Program-made: the position numbers and the translations under genes | DNA from: Staphylococcus simiae | Lineage (GTDB): Bacteria > Bacillota > Bacilli > Staphylococcales > Staphylococcaceae | Assembly (NCBI RefSeq): GCF_017357005.1 | Contig: NZ_CP071589.1 | Span: 620,001 to 684,000, forward strand | DNA: 64,000 nt | Reading direction: 5' to 3' | Shown: piece by piece, positions 36,782 through 45,705 of the stretch | Layout: each line of letters opens with the position of its first letter | How positions within the stretch are numbered: the first letter of the stretch is position 1 | Notes under the pieces: model-generated | Seen by the model: only the letters and a program-made list of their open reading frames with translations | Databases searched by the model: none | Told to the model about the DNA's origin: nothing

Positions 36782-37465
36782 TTATGCCTCGCTATGATCA
36801 TTTTTATTTTGTTTTACAATACTTTTAGCCACATAATCTTTATATTTTTTCATTTCTTTGATGCGAGCTTTTTCAGCATCTTGTTGTTGTTTTTGTTCTT
36901 CTTTATGACGCTTTTCGATATTTTTTTGCAATTTCTTGCTCATTTTATCTATTTCTTTACGATTTTGTTCTGCTAATTTTTCACCTTTTTTCTCTGTTTT
37001 ATCGTCTAATGTACCAGGTGTTAAACCAACTTTTTCTTCGTATTTTTGTGTTTTTTTCATATCTTTAATACGTTGTTTCTCGTTTTCTTCACGTTGTTTT
37101 TGCTCTTCTTTATGACGTTTTTCAATGTTCTTTTGAAGCTTTTTGTCTAGTTTATCAGCTTCTTTACGATTTTCTTTAGCTAATTTTTCGCCTTTTTTCT
37201 CGATATAAGCTGGATCATGTTCTTTAGCAAATTTTTTCAATTCACGTTTATTATCAAAGTCTTGTTTTTTATCTCCAACATATTCTTTAACATCTGAAGC
37301 TGTATTTGAAATAACTGAAGATGTTTTTGAAGCAACTTTTGAAGCGCTATTTGTAACTTTTTGAACATCGGGGTGTTCTTTAATGCGTTTACGTTCTATA
37401 ACTAATGGTACTAATACTAGTGGTAACACATTAATCATAAATTTAACGACTTTTCTCTTGTTCAT
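36782..37465 (-). CDS. Lys/Glu-rich coiled-coil protein with tandem repeat, membrane-anchored
   Basis: 227 aa. A short hydrophobic segment (10-23) near the N-terminus is followed by a highly charged helical protein. Two copies of a ~50-residue repeat lie at about 90-139 and 159-208, each with EKKGEKLAKENRKE or EKKGEKLAEQNRKE followed by KKLQKNIEKRHKEEQKQ. Start ATG 37465 has GGAGG upstream; the frame is open 15 nt further. It occurs in staphylococci; function unknown. The yqxD start is 6 bp downstream. Confidence 0.78.
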   Translation of the reverse strand: MNKRKVVKFMINVLPLVLVPLVIERKRIKEHPDVQKVTNSASKVASKTSSVISNTASDVKEYVGDKKQDFDNKRELKKFAKEHDPAYIEKKGEKLAKENRKEADKLDKKLQKNIEKRHKEEQKQREENEKQRIKDMKKTQKYEEKVGLTPGTLDDKTEKKGEKLAEQNRKEIDKMSKKLQKNIEKRHKEEQKQQQDAEKARIKEMKKYKDYVAKSIVKQNKNDHSEA

Positions 37466-37560
37466 AAATGTTTCCTCCAAATGTTAATTATTATATATAC
37501 ATACCCAATGATACATTAAATTAAACGATTAGCGTAATAATAAGTGATGCGTAAAATACA

Positions 37561-37733
37561 GGTTCTCTGTTTTTTAGGACTGATAAATAAAAAAACAATA
37601 TTTTAAAACGCAAATTATTTTGAAGCCGAGACTCCTGAGGGAGCAGTGCTAGTCGAAGACTACAGGCTGAGACAGCACCCTCGGAAAGCGAGGCTTAAAA
37701 AAATTATATATCAGTCCAATTTGGGAGAGAACC
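37561..37733. repeat. MITE-like repeat family 1, full copy
   Basis: 173 bp. The left end GGTTCTCTGTTTTTTAGGAC then TGATA is inverted at the right as TATCA then GTCCAATTTGGGAGAGAACC. The core GAAGCCGAGACTCCTGAGG ... CCCTCGGAAAGCGAGGCTT forms a long nested hairpin with a perfect TAGTC-GAA-GACTA tip. It is nearly identical in core to 21197-21372 on the other strand. No ORF. Confidence 0.82.
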
Positions 37734-37770
37734 AAAATACAAGCTTATTAATGATGTTTGATAAACGACA

Positions 37771-37828
37771 AAAAAACAATCAACTCAATTTTGATTGTTG
37801 AATCATAAGTTGAGCTGATTGTTTTTGT
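37771..37828. terminator. Bidirectional hairpin, terminator of uppP
   Basis: AAAACAATCAACTCAA and TTGAGCTGATTGTTTT pair over 16 bp with one G-T. T-runs exist on both strands, and uppP ends 46 bp away on the minus strand. Confidence 0.82.
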
Positions 37829-37873
37829 ATATGACATGATATCAATTTTGTTATAAGCACATTTAATAAGTAA

Positions 37874-38749
37874 TTAAATGTGTTTACCAATACCAAAGCC
37901 GAAGTATAGGATTGCAATAATGATAACTAAGATAATTCTATAAATTGCAAAAGGTACTAATTTAATTTTGTTAATTAAGTGTAAGAAAGTTTTAATGGCA
38001 ATTAAGCCAACTGTAAATGCTGCTAAAAACCCAACGATATAAAATGGAATATCCACAAGTTGTATATCTCTAAAGTGTTTTAATAGTGATAGACCGCTTG
38101 CAGCAAGCATAATTGGGACAGCCATGATAAATGTAAAATCTGATGCTGCTTTGTGATTTAATTTCATTAAGACACCAGTTGAAATAGTTGAACCAGAACG
38201 ACTGAAGCCAGGCCACATTGCTACTGCTTGAGAGATACCAATAACAAATGCTTGGAAATAGTTAATTTGATCGACAGTTTGTTGGTGTTTGACCGTCGCT
38301 GAATATTTATCGGCGATAATCATATAGATAGCACCAATTAATAAACCTACCATTACTGTTGGTACACTAAATAAATGCTCTTCAATAAAATCATCGAATA
38401 ATAAACCTAAAATACCTGCAGGAATCATACCCACTAAGACATGTAATAAATTTAAACGTTTAGGTTTAGAACGTTTAGGTTGTTGAGAGATATCTTCAAC
38501 ATGTTTATGTTTACCTATATGCAATATTTCTAAGAAACGTTCACGAAAAACCCATGCTGCAGCAAAAACAGAACCTAATTGAATAACAATTTTAAATGTA
38601 AATGCTGACTGAGTTCCTAAAAATTGTGATGATTTTAACCACATATCATCAACTAGAATCATATGGCCAGTTGAGGATACAGGAGCAAACTCGGTTAAAC
38701 CTTCAACGACGCCTAAAATGATTCCTTTAATTAACTCAATAATGAACAT
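37874..38749 (-). CDS. uppP: Undecaprenyl-diphosphatase UppP (BacA)
   Basis: 291 aa with about eight TM helices. The N-terminal GVVEGLTEFAPVSSTGHM motif (E and S-S-T-G-H) and the second-half MWPGFSRSGSTIS motif make the catalytic pocket of BacA/UppP. It dephosphorylates undecaprenyl diphosphate on the outer face to recycle the cell-wall lipid carrier, and raises bacitracin tolerance. A cytoplasmic loop (about 78-100) is rich in Lys/Arg. Monocistronic. Confidence 0.94.
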   Translation of the reverse strand: MFIIELIKGIILGVVEGLTEFAPVSSTGHMILVDDMWLKSSQFLGTQSAFTFKIVIQLGSVFAAAWVFRERFLEILHIGKHKHVEDISQQPKRSKPKRLNLLHVLVGMIPAGILGLLFDDFIEEHLFSVPTVMVGLLIGAIYMIIADKYSATVKHQQTVDQINYFQAFVIGISQAVAMWPGFSRSGSTISTGVLMKLNHKAASDFTFIMAVPIMLAASGLSLLKHFRDIQLVDIPFYIVGFLAAFTVGLIAIKTFLHLINKIKLVPFAIYRIILVIIIAILYFGFGIGKHI

Positions 38750-38869
38750 AATGTACCTACTTTCATAGTCATATTATTTGTTTGTAATTTTAAAAATACC
38801 ATTTTATGATAGCATATAAAAATAATGTCATGCTAGTTTTAAAATAAATACTAGACTCAAGACTGATAC

Positions 38870-39000
38870 GGGAGTGGGATAGACATAAATTATTTATAAA
38901 ATTTATGTCGTAGTTCCACCTTGGCAAGACTGATTAGGCTTTCAAAACGTTGATTTATTAACATTTTATAATACAGACAGTTCCTGCCATTTGCAGCATA
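38870..39000. repeat. Dispersed repeat family 2, copy C (truncated)
   Basis: GGGAGTGGGATAGACATAAA then GTTCCACCTTGGCAAGACTG, AAAACGTTGATTTATTAA and CAGACAGTTCCTGCC follow the copy B order, but the TTTTGTCCCAGG end is missing. It includes a GACATAAATT/AATTTATGTC hairpin. It fills much of the 350-bp gap between uppP and the ABC transporter. Confidence 0.7.
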
Positions 39001-39098
39001 TTAATTATAGGATGCTTTCAACCTCATTTCCTAAATTTATGAGCTTTTTAATATGATTTTTCAAAAAAACTTTTATAATAGGCGTAGGTGATATAATT

Positions 39099-40724
39099 GT
39101 GAAAAAATTAACAGCTTTAGCTTTAAAATATAAAATATATCCAATTTTGATGTTTATTATGAGTATTTGTTTAGGCATTACAGTGATCAGTCAAAATATA
39201 TTGATTGCTGATTTTTTATCTGCAATGTTAAATCGCCATTATGATGGTCTAATGCATATATTATGTATTATTGTTATCGTACTTATTTTGCGTGCAGTAA
39301 TTCAACATCTTAATCAACGCATAGGAGATAAACTAGCTTATAAAGTTAAATTACTTTTGAGAAAACAAATGATATCAATACATAATAAGTATCCAATTGG
39401 TGAACAAATGGCAATGTTGACTGAAAATATTGATGGTATGGGCCCGTTTTATCGTAGTTATTTACCACAAGTTTTTAAATCGATGATGGTGCCGTTTATT
39501 ATTATAGTAACCATGTTATTTATACATTTAAATACGGCAATAATCATGATAGTAACTGCACCATTTATACCGTTGTTTTATATTATTTTTGGTCTGAAAA
39601 CAAGAGATGACTCAAAAGATCAAATGACTTATCTTAATCAGTTTAGTCAGAGATTTTTGAATGTTGCTAAAGGGTTAATAACCTTAAAACTATTTAATAG
39701 AACTGAACAAACTGAGCACAATATTTATGAAGATAGTACTAAATTTCGTGATATTACTATGAAAATTTTACGAAGTGCTTTTTTATCTGGCTTAATGTTG
39801 GAATTTATTAGTATGTTAGGTATTGGTTTAGTTGCTTTAGAAGCTACGTTAAGTCTTGTAGTTTTTAAAACAATTGATTTTAGAACTGCTGCAATTGCTA
39901 TTATTTTAGCGCCGGAATTTTATAATGCGATTAAAGATTTAGGTCAAGCATTTCATACTGGTAAACAAAGTGAAGGTTCGAGTGATGTAGTCTTTGAATA
40001 TATTGCTCAACAACAGCAACTAGAGCAATCACAGACTATTATGAATCCACAACAACAAGCAATCATCTCTTTTAAAAATGTAAGCTTTGCCTATGAATCT
40101 CATCATAATGTGTTAAAGCATATTAACTTGGCAGTGTACAAAGGGGACCATATCGCAGTAGTAGGACCCAGCGGTGCAGGAAAAACGACACTTATACAAC
40201 TGTTAACAGGAAGATTACAACCAACCAATGGTCGAATAAGTTTTCAACATGAATTGACTATTGGTACATTAAGTCAACATCCTCATATTTTTCGTGCATC
40301 TATAAAAGATAATATAACAATGTTTCGTCAAATAGAAGATCAGGTTGTTGAGCGAGTCTTAGCAGAAGTTGGTTTATTAAATAAAATACAAACGTTATCT
40401 CATGGCATCAATACCATAATTGGCGAAGGTGGAGAAATGTTATCAGGAGGACAAATGAGACGTATTGAACTATGTCGGCTACTGATAAGTAAACCACAAT
40501 TAGTAATATTTGATGAACCTTCAACAGGTTTAGATATTGCTACAGAACAGATTATACAGCAACTGTTATTCAAATATTTTAAAGATACTACAATGATTGT
40601 TATTGCTCACAGAGATAGTACTATAAGTAACTTATCAAGAAGATTATATTTGGAACAAGGTGAAATAAAAGCGGATGATGAAGACGTTTCAGTTAAATTA
40701 CAGTCGAGGGAGGAACATGAATGA
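39099..40724 (+). CDS. CydD-like ABC transporter subunit (heterodimeric exporter)
   Basis: 541 aa. An N-terminal TM domain with six helices (about 10-295) is fused to an ATPase domain with Walker A GPSGAGKTT (near 350-358), signature LSGGQMRR and Walker B LVIFDEP. In bacteria CydDC exports cysteine/glutathione-type thiols needed for cytochrome bd assembly. This assignment is by resemblance and gene pairing. GTG start 39099 follows GTAGGTGAT. It overlaps the partner gene by 4 bp (ATGA). Confidence 0.82.
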   Translation: MKKLTALALKYKIYPILMFIMSICLGITVISQNILIADFLSAMLNRHYDGLMHILCIIVIVLILRAVIQHLNQRIGDKLAYKVKLLLRKQMISIHNKYPIGEQMAMLTENIDGMGPFYRSYLPQVFKSMMVPFIIIVTMLFIHLNTAIIMIVTAPFIPLFYIIFGLKTRDDSKDQMTYLNQFSQRFLNVAKGLITLKLFNRTEQTEHNIYEDSTKFRDITMKILRSAFLSGLMLEFISMLGIGLVALEATLSLVVFKTIDFRTAAIAIILAPEFYNAIKDLGQAFHTGKQSEGSSDVVFEYIAQQQQLEQSQTIMNPQQQAIISFKNVSFAYESHHNVLKHINLAVYKGDHIAVVGPSGAGKTTLIQLLTGRLQPTNGRISFQHELTIGTLSQHPHIFRASIKDNITMFRQIEDQVVERVLAEVGLLNKIQTLSHGINTIIGEGGEMLSGGQMRRIELCRLLISKPQLVIFDEPSTGLDIATEQIIQQLLFKYFKDTTMIVIAHRDSTISNLSRRLYLEQGEIKADDEDVSVKLQSREEHE

Positions 40725-42394
40725 AATCACGATTACAATTTCGCAGTGATAAAGATTTAATATTAGCGATTATTGTTGGTGTTTGTGGTAGTTTAGTGGC
40801 TTTAGCAATGTTCTTCTTAAGTGGCTATATGGTAACTAAAAGTGCTTATGGTGCACCTTTATATGCCCTGATGATATTAGTTGTATCAGTTAAATTGTTT
40901 GGATTTATGAGAGCAATTTTTAAGTATATAGAGCGACTGTTATCTCATAAAGCTACTTTTACTATGCTTAGGGATATAAGGGTTCAATTTTTTGATAAAT
41001 TGGTCAACGTTGTACCTAACGTTTATCGTCAATTTAGTTCTACTGATTTAATTTCACGTATGGTGAGCAGTGTTGAAGCGTTACAAAATATTTATTTGAG
41101 AGTGTATTATCCACCAATTGTCATTGGTTTAACAGCTTTAATAACAATGGTGTCAATGTATTTTATTTCAACAGCACATGCTATTTTAATTTTATGTAGT
41201 ATGGTGATAACATTACTTATTGTGCCATGGCTTAGTGCTAACAAAGCACGTATTTTAAAAGCACAAGTTGCTACTAAACAAAGCCAATTTTTAAATAGAT
41301 TTTATGATTATAAAGAAGGTTATGAAGAATTACATCGCTTTAAACAAGTAGGGCACTTTCAGCAACTCACTAATGAGGAATTGTTAGATTATACAAAAGC
41401 ACAATATAGAGAGCAACGTTTTTTAACGCGTTATGATTTGATGTTAAATATTATAGCGATGTTATCAATATTTACTAGTTTGTTTTTAGGTTATATACAA
41501 ATAACTAATGGAAAATTAGATGTTGTCTATTTAACAAGTATCGTTCTAATGATATTAACATTATTTGAACAAGCAGTTCCAATGACTAATGTCGCATACT
41601 ATAAAGCAGATACGGATCAAGCATTAAGTGATATTAACAATGTGTTTACCACCTCAGAGACAAGTGGTAATCAAGTATTATTGACACATAATTCAGTAGC
41701 ATCCGCCTATGTCATAGAGAACTTGTATTTTAAATATTGGAATCAAGAAAATTATGTATTAGAGAATGTTTCTTTAACGATTGATAAAGGACAAAAAGTA
41801 GCAGTGATAGGACCTTCTGGTTCAGGGAAAAGCACTTTATTACAATTGCTAGCAGGTTTGTATCACTATGATAACGGAACATTGAAACTCTATAATCAAG
41901 AGATAAATGATATTAAAGATGAAGAAAAATATCGAGTAATAAATGGTTTATTACAACAGCAACAATTATTCGATGATACCGTGAAAGCCAATTTATTAAC
42001 ATTGAGCAATGATGACGAGATCAAAGAGGTATTTGAACGATTAGGGCTAGATCATATTTCTTTAGATCGACAGTTAGACTATAACGGTTCGACATTATCA
42101 GGAGGAGAAATTCAAAGATTATCATTAGCGAGACTATTGTTAAATAAAGACAAACATATTTGGATACTTGATGAACCAACAACTGCTTTAGACACAAAAA
42201 ATAGCGAACAAGCTATGCAATTAATTGAAGCTAATGCAGAAACTTTAATTGTAGCTACTCATGATTTAAATTTATTACCTATATTCGATACGATCGTAGT
42301 CATGCTAGATGGTAAAATTATCGAACAGGGAAGTTATCAAGATTTACTTGCACAACAAGGTGAATTATGGCGTATGGTTCAATTCAACTCATAA
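40721..42394 (+). CDS. CydC-like ABC transporter subunit (heterodimeric exporter)
   Basis: 557 aa, fused TMD-NBD like its partner. Six TM helices lie in 15-290 (GSLVALAMFFLSGYMVTKSA is the CydC-like TM1 start). The ATPase has Walker A GPSGSGKST, signature LSGGEIQR and Walker B IWILDEP, and the H-loop is ATHDL. GAGGGAGG near the end of the first gene acts as its ribosome binding site. No cydAB genes lie nearby. Ends at a strong bidirectional terminator. Confidence 0.82.
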   Translation: MKSRLQFRSDKDLILAIIVGVCGSLVALAMFFLSGYMVTKSAYGAPLYALMILVVSVKLFGFMRAIFKYIERLLSHKATFTMLRDIRVQFFDKLVNVVPNVYRQFSSTDLISRMVSSVEALQNIYLRVYYPPIVIGLTALITMVSMYFISTAHAILILCSMVITLLIVPWLSANKARILKAQVATKQSQFLNRFYDYKEGYEELHRFKQVGHFQQLTNEELLDYTKAQYREQRFLTRYDLMLNIIAMLSIFTSLFLGYIQITNGKLDVVYLTSIVLMILTLFEQAVPMTNVAYYKADTDQALSDINNVFTTSETSGNQVLLTHNSVASAYVIENLYFKYWNQENYVLENVSLTIDKGQKVAVIGPSGSGKSTLLQLLAGLYHYDNGTLKLYNQEINDIKDEEKYRVINGLLQQQQLFDDTVKANLLTLSNDDEIKEVFERLGLDHISLDRQLDYNGSTLSGGEIQRLSLARLLLNKDKHIWILDEPTTALDTKNSEQAMQLIEANAETLIVATHDLNLLPIFDTIVVMLDGKIIEQGSYQDLLAQQGELWRMVQFNS

Positions 42395-42395
42395 T

Positions 42396-42434
42396 AAAAA
42401 GCTTGGCGAATAATTAGCACTCGCCAAGCTTTTT
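42396..42434. terminator. Bidirectional terminator between the ABC exporter and mgrA
   Basis: AAAAAGCTTGGCGA and TCGCCAAGCTTTTT form a perfect 14-bp stem with an 11-nt loop and T-runs on both strands. Confidence 0.93.
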
Positions 42435-42520
42435 ATTAATTATCATTCAATTGAATATTAACCATCATTCTATAAACAATAAATTCTAAACATTACTTTA
42501 ATTGTCATGACATAAGTTTT

Positions 42521-42964
42521 TTACTTTTCTTTTGATTCATCAAATGCATATATAACTTTACCTAATAAACGGTTAAGTTCTTTTACTTCATCTTGTGATA
42601 ATGATGAAGCTGTAGCGACTTTCTCAGATGCATTGCTTAATTCTGGTCTTATACTTTCACTTTTATCAGTCAAGTGAATAAATACTTCACGTTGATCGAC
42701 TTCGGAACGTTCACGTTTGATTAAATCAACTTGTTCCATTCTTTTTAATAAGGGTGATACTGTACCAGTATCAAGTGCTAATTCAGTTACGACTTTTTTG
42801 ACATTTACAGGTGATTCATCCCATAAAATAGTCAAAACTAAAAATTGTGGATATGTTAGATTGTATTTCTTAAAGACTTTGTTAGAGTAGTAGCGATTAA
42901 CTTGTCTTTGAGCATTATACAAACTAAAGCATAGCTGTTCTTTTAAATTATGTTGATCAGACAT
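42521..42964 (-). CDS. mgrA: MarR/SarA-family global regulator MgrA
   Basis: 147 aa, the MgrA length, with the single redox-sensing Cys12 in [12 protein letters not shown]. The winged HTH contains [19 protein letters not shown] and the wing [13 protein letters not shown]. In S. aureus MgrA controls autolysis, capsule, efflux pumps such as norA, and surface proteins, with oxidation of Cys12 releasing DNA. GGAGGAGAA precedes the ATG. norA lies 8 kb downstream in this window. Confidence 0.94.
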   Translation of the reverse strand: MSDQHNLKEQLCFSLYNAQRQVNRYYSNKVFKKYNLTYPQFLVLTILWDESPVNVKKVVTELALDTGTVSPLLKRMEQVDLIKRERSEVDQREVFIHLTDKSESIRPELSNASEKVATASSLSQDEVKELNRLLGKVIYAFDESKEK

Positions 42965-43124
42965 TAAAGTTCTCCTCCAGACATACTATCCGTAATATAA
43001 TTTCGGATGGGTAATCATTGTAGTTCATAAAATTGTTAAGAAATTCACAACTTACAACGAAACAATGCCATGCTAAAATTAAAGTATGTTTAAATTTTAG
43101 AAGATATTTTTGATTAAATCAAGC

Positions 43125-43157
43125 AAAAAGATAATATAATATATATGTTATCTTTTT
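43125..43157. other. AT-rich perfect hairpin before the CobW gene
   Basis: AAAAAGATAA and TTATCTTTTT form a 10-bp stem with a 13-nt loop, 34 bp before the start codon and followed by Ts. It could be a terminator/attenuator or an operator in the mgrA-cobW intergenic space. No Zur-type box was found. Confidence 0.4.
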
Positions 43158-43190
43158 TAAAAATAACTGTAATAGAAAAGAGAATATAAT

Positions 43191-44117
43191 ATGAAAAAAA
43201 TTAAAAACGAAAAAATAAAAATAACAATAATTAATGGATTTTTAGGTAGTGGAAAAACTACTTTACTGACACAGTATATTCATGAATTATTAAAAAATGA
43301 TGAGAAAGTTAATATTATCATGAATGAATTTGGTAGTTTTGACATTGACAGTAACCATATTGCAGATGATATAGAAGTTCGTTCACTAATAAATGGTTGT
43401 GTTTGTTGTGATTTAAAACAAGACTTGGTTAATGAAATGCAAGCACTCATTAAATCAGAAAAAGTAGAACATATTATTATTGAGGCAACAGGAATAGCGC
43501 ATCCATTAGAAATAATGGTTGCTTGTCAAGATCCACTTATAGTAAATTATTGCGAAAAACCATACGTTATTGGTGTACTTGATGCTAAACGATTTTTAGG
43601 TAGAAGTCAATATAGTGACAATACTGTAATGTTAATGGAAGAACAGCTTAAATTAAGTGACGCAATTGTTATTAATAAAATTGATTTGGTAGACGAAGAT
43701 GCGTTGGAAATCATCTTATCTGAATTACAGGACATAAACCCTGGTGCTATTAGGTTTGAAGTAACTTATGGAGATATAAATTTTGATCAATTAACAAGCA
43801 ATAATGACAGAATAGACATGACGCATCAACATATTCATCATCATAGTATAACAAGTTTGAAATATACCTTTACAGGTCCAATTGAAAGGCAATTATTTTA
43901 TCAATTTATTCTAAAATTACCTGATAATGTACTTAGATTAAAAGGATACGTTAGGTTCAAAGACGCAACAACAGATATTTATGAATTTCAATATGCTTAT
44001 GGTCTGCCTGAATATGGTATTGTTTCTGGTAATTTACCGTTAACTATAGTCATTATTGGCGAAGATATTGATGTTAATCAACTTCGTAATCAATTAGATA
44101 TGTTACAATTTACTTAA
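43191..44117 (+). CDS. CobW/COG0523 family GTPase (putative metallochaperone)
   Basis: 308 aa. Walker A GFLGSGKTT (16-24), the metal-binding CxCC motif in GCVCCDL (Cys70, Cys72, Cys73), and the G4 NKID motif. A His-rich stretch (HQHIHHH, about 209-217) separates the GTPase from the CobW C-terminal domain. COG0523 proteins deliver Zn or other metals to client proteins; which metal is not clear. First gene of a probable three-gene operon. Confidence 0.87.
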   Translation: MKKIKNEKIKITIINGFLGSGKTTLLTQYIHELLKNDEKVNIIMNEFGSFDIDSNHIADDIEVRSLINGCVCCDLKQDLVNEMQALIKSEKVEHIIIEATGIAHPLEIMVACQDPLIVNYCEKPYVIGVLDAKRFLGRSQYSDNTVMLMEEQLKLSDAIVINKIDLVDEDALEIILSELQDINPGAIRFEVTYGDINFDQLTSNNDRIDMTHQHIHHHSITSLKYTFTGPIERQLFYQFILKLPDNVLRLKGYVRFKDATTDIYEFQYAYGLPEYGIVSGNLPLTIVIIGEDIDVNQLRNQLDMLQFT

Positions 44118-44160
44118 TTATTAACTATTATAAAGCTGTCTATTGGAATGGGGTTATATT

Positions 44161-45069
44161 ATGGAACGAATACCTATTAATCAACATGTAACATTTTCTA
44201 AATTAATACAAGGCTTTTGGCGTGCCAATCAATGGAATATGACACACCAACAGTTGAATAGATTTATCAATCAATTAGTTGAACGTGGCATAACAACAAT
44301 GGATCATGCCGATATTTATGGTGATTACGAATGTGAAATAATATTTGGGAAAGCACTAGCTTTATCACCTAAATTAAAAGAAGATATACAATTAGTTACT
44401 AAATGTGGAATTATCTTGCCATCAAATAAATATATATTTACAGATGCCCATAGATATGATTTAAGTAAAAAACATATTATTGCATCAGTCGAGCAGTCAC
44501 TAAAGAATCTGAATGTTGATCATGTAGATAATTTATTGATTCATCGACCTTCACCATTGATGGATCCAGTGGAGATTACAGAAGCAATTGTTACATTAGT
44601 AAATGATGGTAAAATTAAATCCTTTGGCATATCAAATTTTAATGAGCAACAATATCAATTATTGAGTAATCAACTGACGAAAGAAAAATTGCATATTAGT
44701 GTCAATCAATTAGAATTATCCCCTTATTATGTAGATAATATTAATAATGATATGATTACAGCTATGTACCAACAGCAAGTTAAAGTAATGGCTTGGAGTC
44801 CATATGCTGGTGGGAAATTATTCGATTCTTTTGATGACAAAGGGCAAAGAATTTTGACAGTGATTAAACAGATAGCTAATAGGTATGGTGTTTCACCTAA
44901 TGCTGTAATTATTTCTTGGTTCGACAAATTTCCACATGATATTATGCCTATATTAGGTACGAGTAAATTAGATCGAATAGATCAAGCTATTGAAGGATTA
45001 TCTGTAACAATTACTGATCAAGAATGGTTTGATATTTATACAGCTGCATTAGGCCACGATATCCCTTAA
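44161..45069 (+). CDS. Aldo/keto reductase (YdhF-like)
   Basis: 302 aa. The catalytic tetrad is visible as Asp and Tyr in MDHADIYGDYECE, Lys in VTKCGI, and His in LLIHRP. The NADPH site includes GTSKLDR near the C-terminus. Substrate unknown. GGAATGGGG lies 8 nt before ATG 44161; the frame is open 18 nt upstream without a site. It sits 43 bp after the CobW gene. Confidence 0.85.
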   Translation: MERIPINQHVTFSKLIQGFWRANQWNMTHQQLNRFINQLVERGITTMDHADIYGDYECEIIFGKALALSPKLKEDIQLVTKCGIILPSNKYIFTDAHRYDLSKKHIIASVEQSLKNLNVDHVDNLLIHRPSPLMDPVEITEAIVTLVNDGKIKSFGISNFNEQQYQLLSNQLTKEKLHISVNQLELSPYYVDNINNDMITAMYQQQVKVMAWSPYAGGKLFDSFDDKGQRILTVIKQIANRYGVSPNAVIISWFDKFPHDIMPILGTSKLDRIDQAIEGLSVTITDQEWFDIYTAALGHDIP

Positions 45070-45096
45070 TATTAAACAAGCTAAAAGGAGTTACCT

Positions 45097-45384
45097 ATGG
45101 AACAACAGGATAAAAGATTTGAACAACTACGCTTTGAACGTAAATTTGTCATTATTCCGTACGTCGTATTTGCGATTATTATCTTAGTATTGAACATTTT
45201 TTATACAGATTTAAAAATAATGATGACATTATTTGGATTGTTTTTTGCGTATAATTTAGTCATGTTATTCATGGCATTTATTAAACATTTTAAACGTACA
45301 CTAATATTAATGTTAATACTCTCAATTATTAGTGGCGCTGCATTTTTCTTTTTAATTTATGTTTTTGCTATTAATCACATGTAA
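45097..45384 (+). CDS. Small membrane protein, three TM helices
   Basis: 95 aa. A charged N-terminus (MEQQDKRFEQLRFERK) precedes three hydrophobic helices (about 17-36, 42-62, 68-92) with a basic loop KHFKRT. Not recognised. AAAAGGAG lies 7 nt before the ATG. Last gene of the CobW-AKR operon, ended by the family 2 repeat terminator. Confidence 0.72.
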   Translation: MEQQDKRFEQLRFERKFVIIPYVVFAIIILVLNIFYTDLKIMMTLFGLFFAYNLVMLFMAFIKHFKRTLILMLILSIISGAAFFFLIYVFAINHM

Positions 45385-45412
45385 GGTGAGAAGTTATTGA
45401 TGTTGTTTGTAA

Positions 45413-45574
45413 TAAGCCTGAGACAAAATAGATTTTAAACTAAAAATGGCATGATTGGCTGTAACTGTCTAGATTATAAAATATTGAAAATTAAACATTT
45501 TATAATTATAGTCAGGCTTGCCGACGTGGTGGAACAGACATAGATGTTTTGCAACACTTATGTCTGTTCCACTC
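45413..45574. repeat. Dispersed repeat family 2, copy D
   Basis: AAGCCTGAGACAAAATAG, TGGCTGTAACTGTCTAGATT, AATATTGAAAATTAAACATTT, TAGTCAGGCTTGCC and the terminal hairpin follow the family order (orientation as copy A). The 45385-45705 gap is otherwise AT-rich and empty. Confidence 0.72.
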
Positions 45575-45582
45575 TTTTTTTA
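45529..45582 (+). terminator. Strong terminator inside repeat copy D
   Basis: GTGGAACAGACATA (45529-45542) and TATGTCTGTTCCAC (45559-45572) form a perfect 14-bp stem followed by CTCTTTTTTT. It ends the CobW operon. Confidence 0.93.
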
Positions 45583-45705
45583 TTCATTTTTATTTATAAA
45601 ATAGTAAAAATTTTGAAAATTGTGTGTATTGTACTTTTTTATTAATATAATTATCTTTAACATTGATATAATAAAGGTGAAATAATCTACAAAGGGGAGA
45701 CATAT

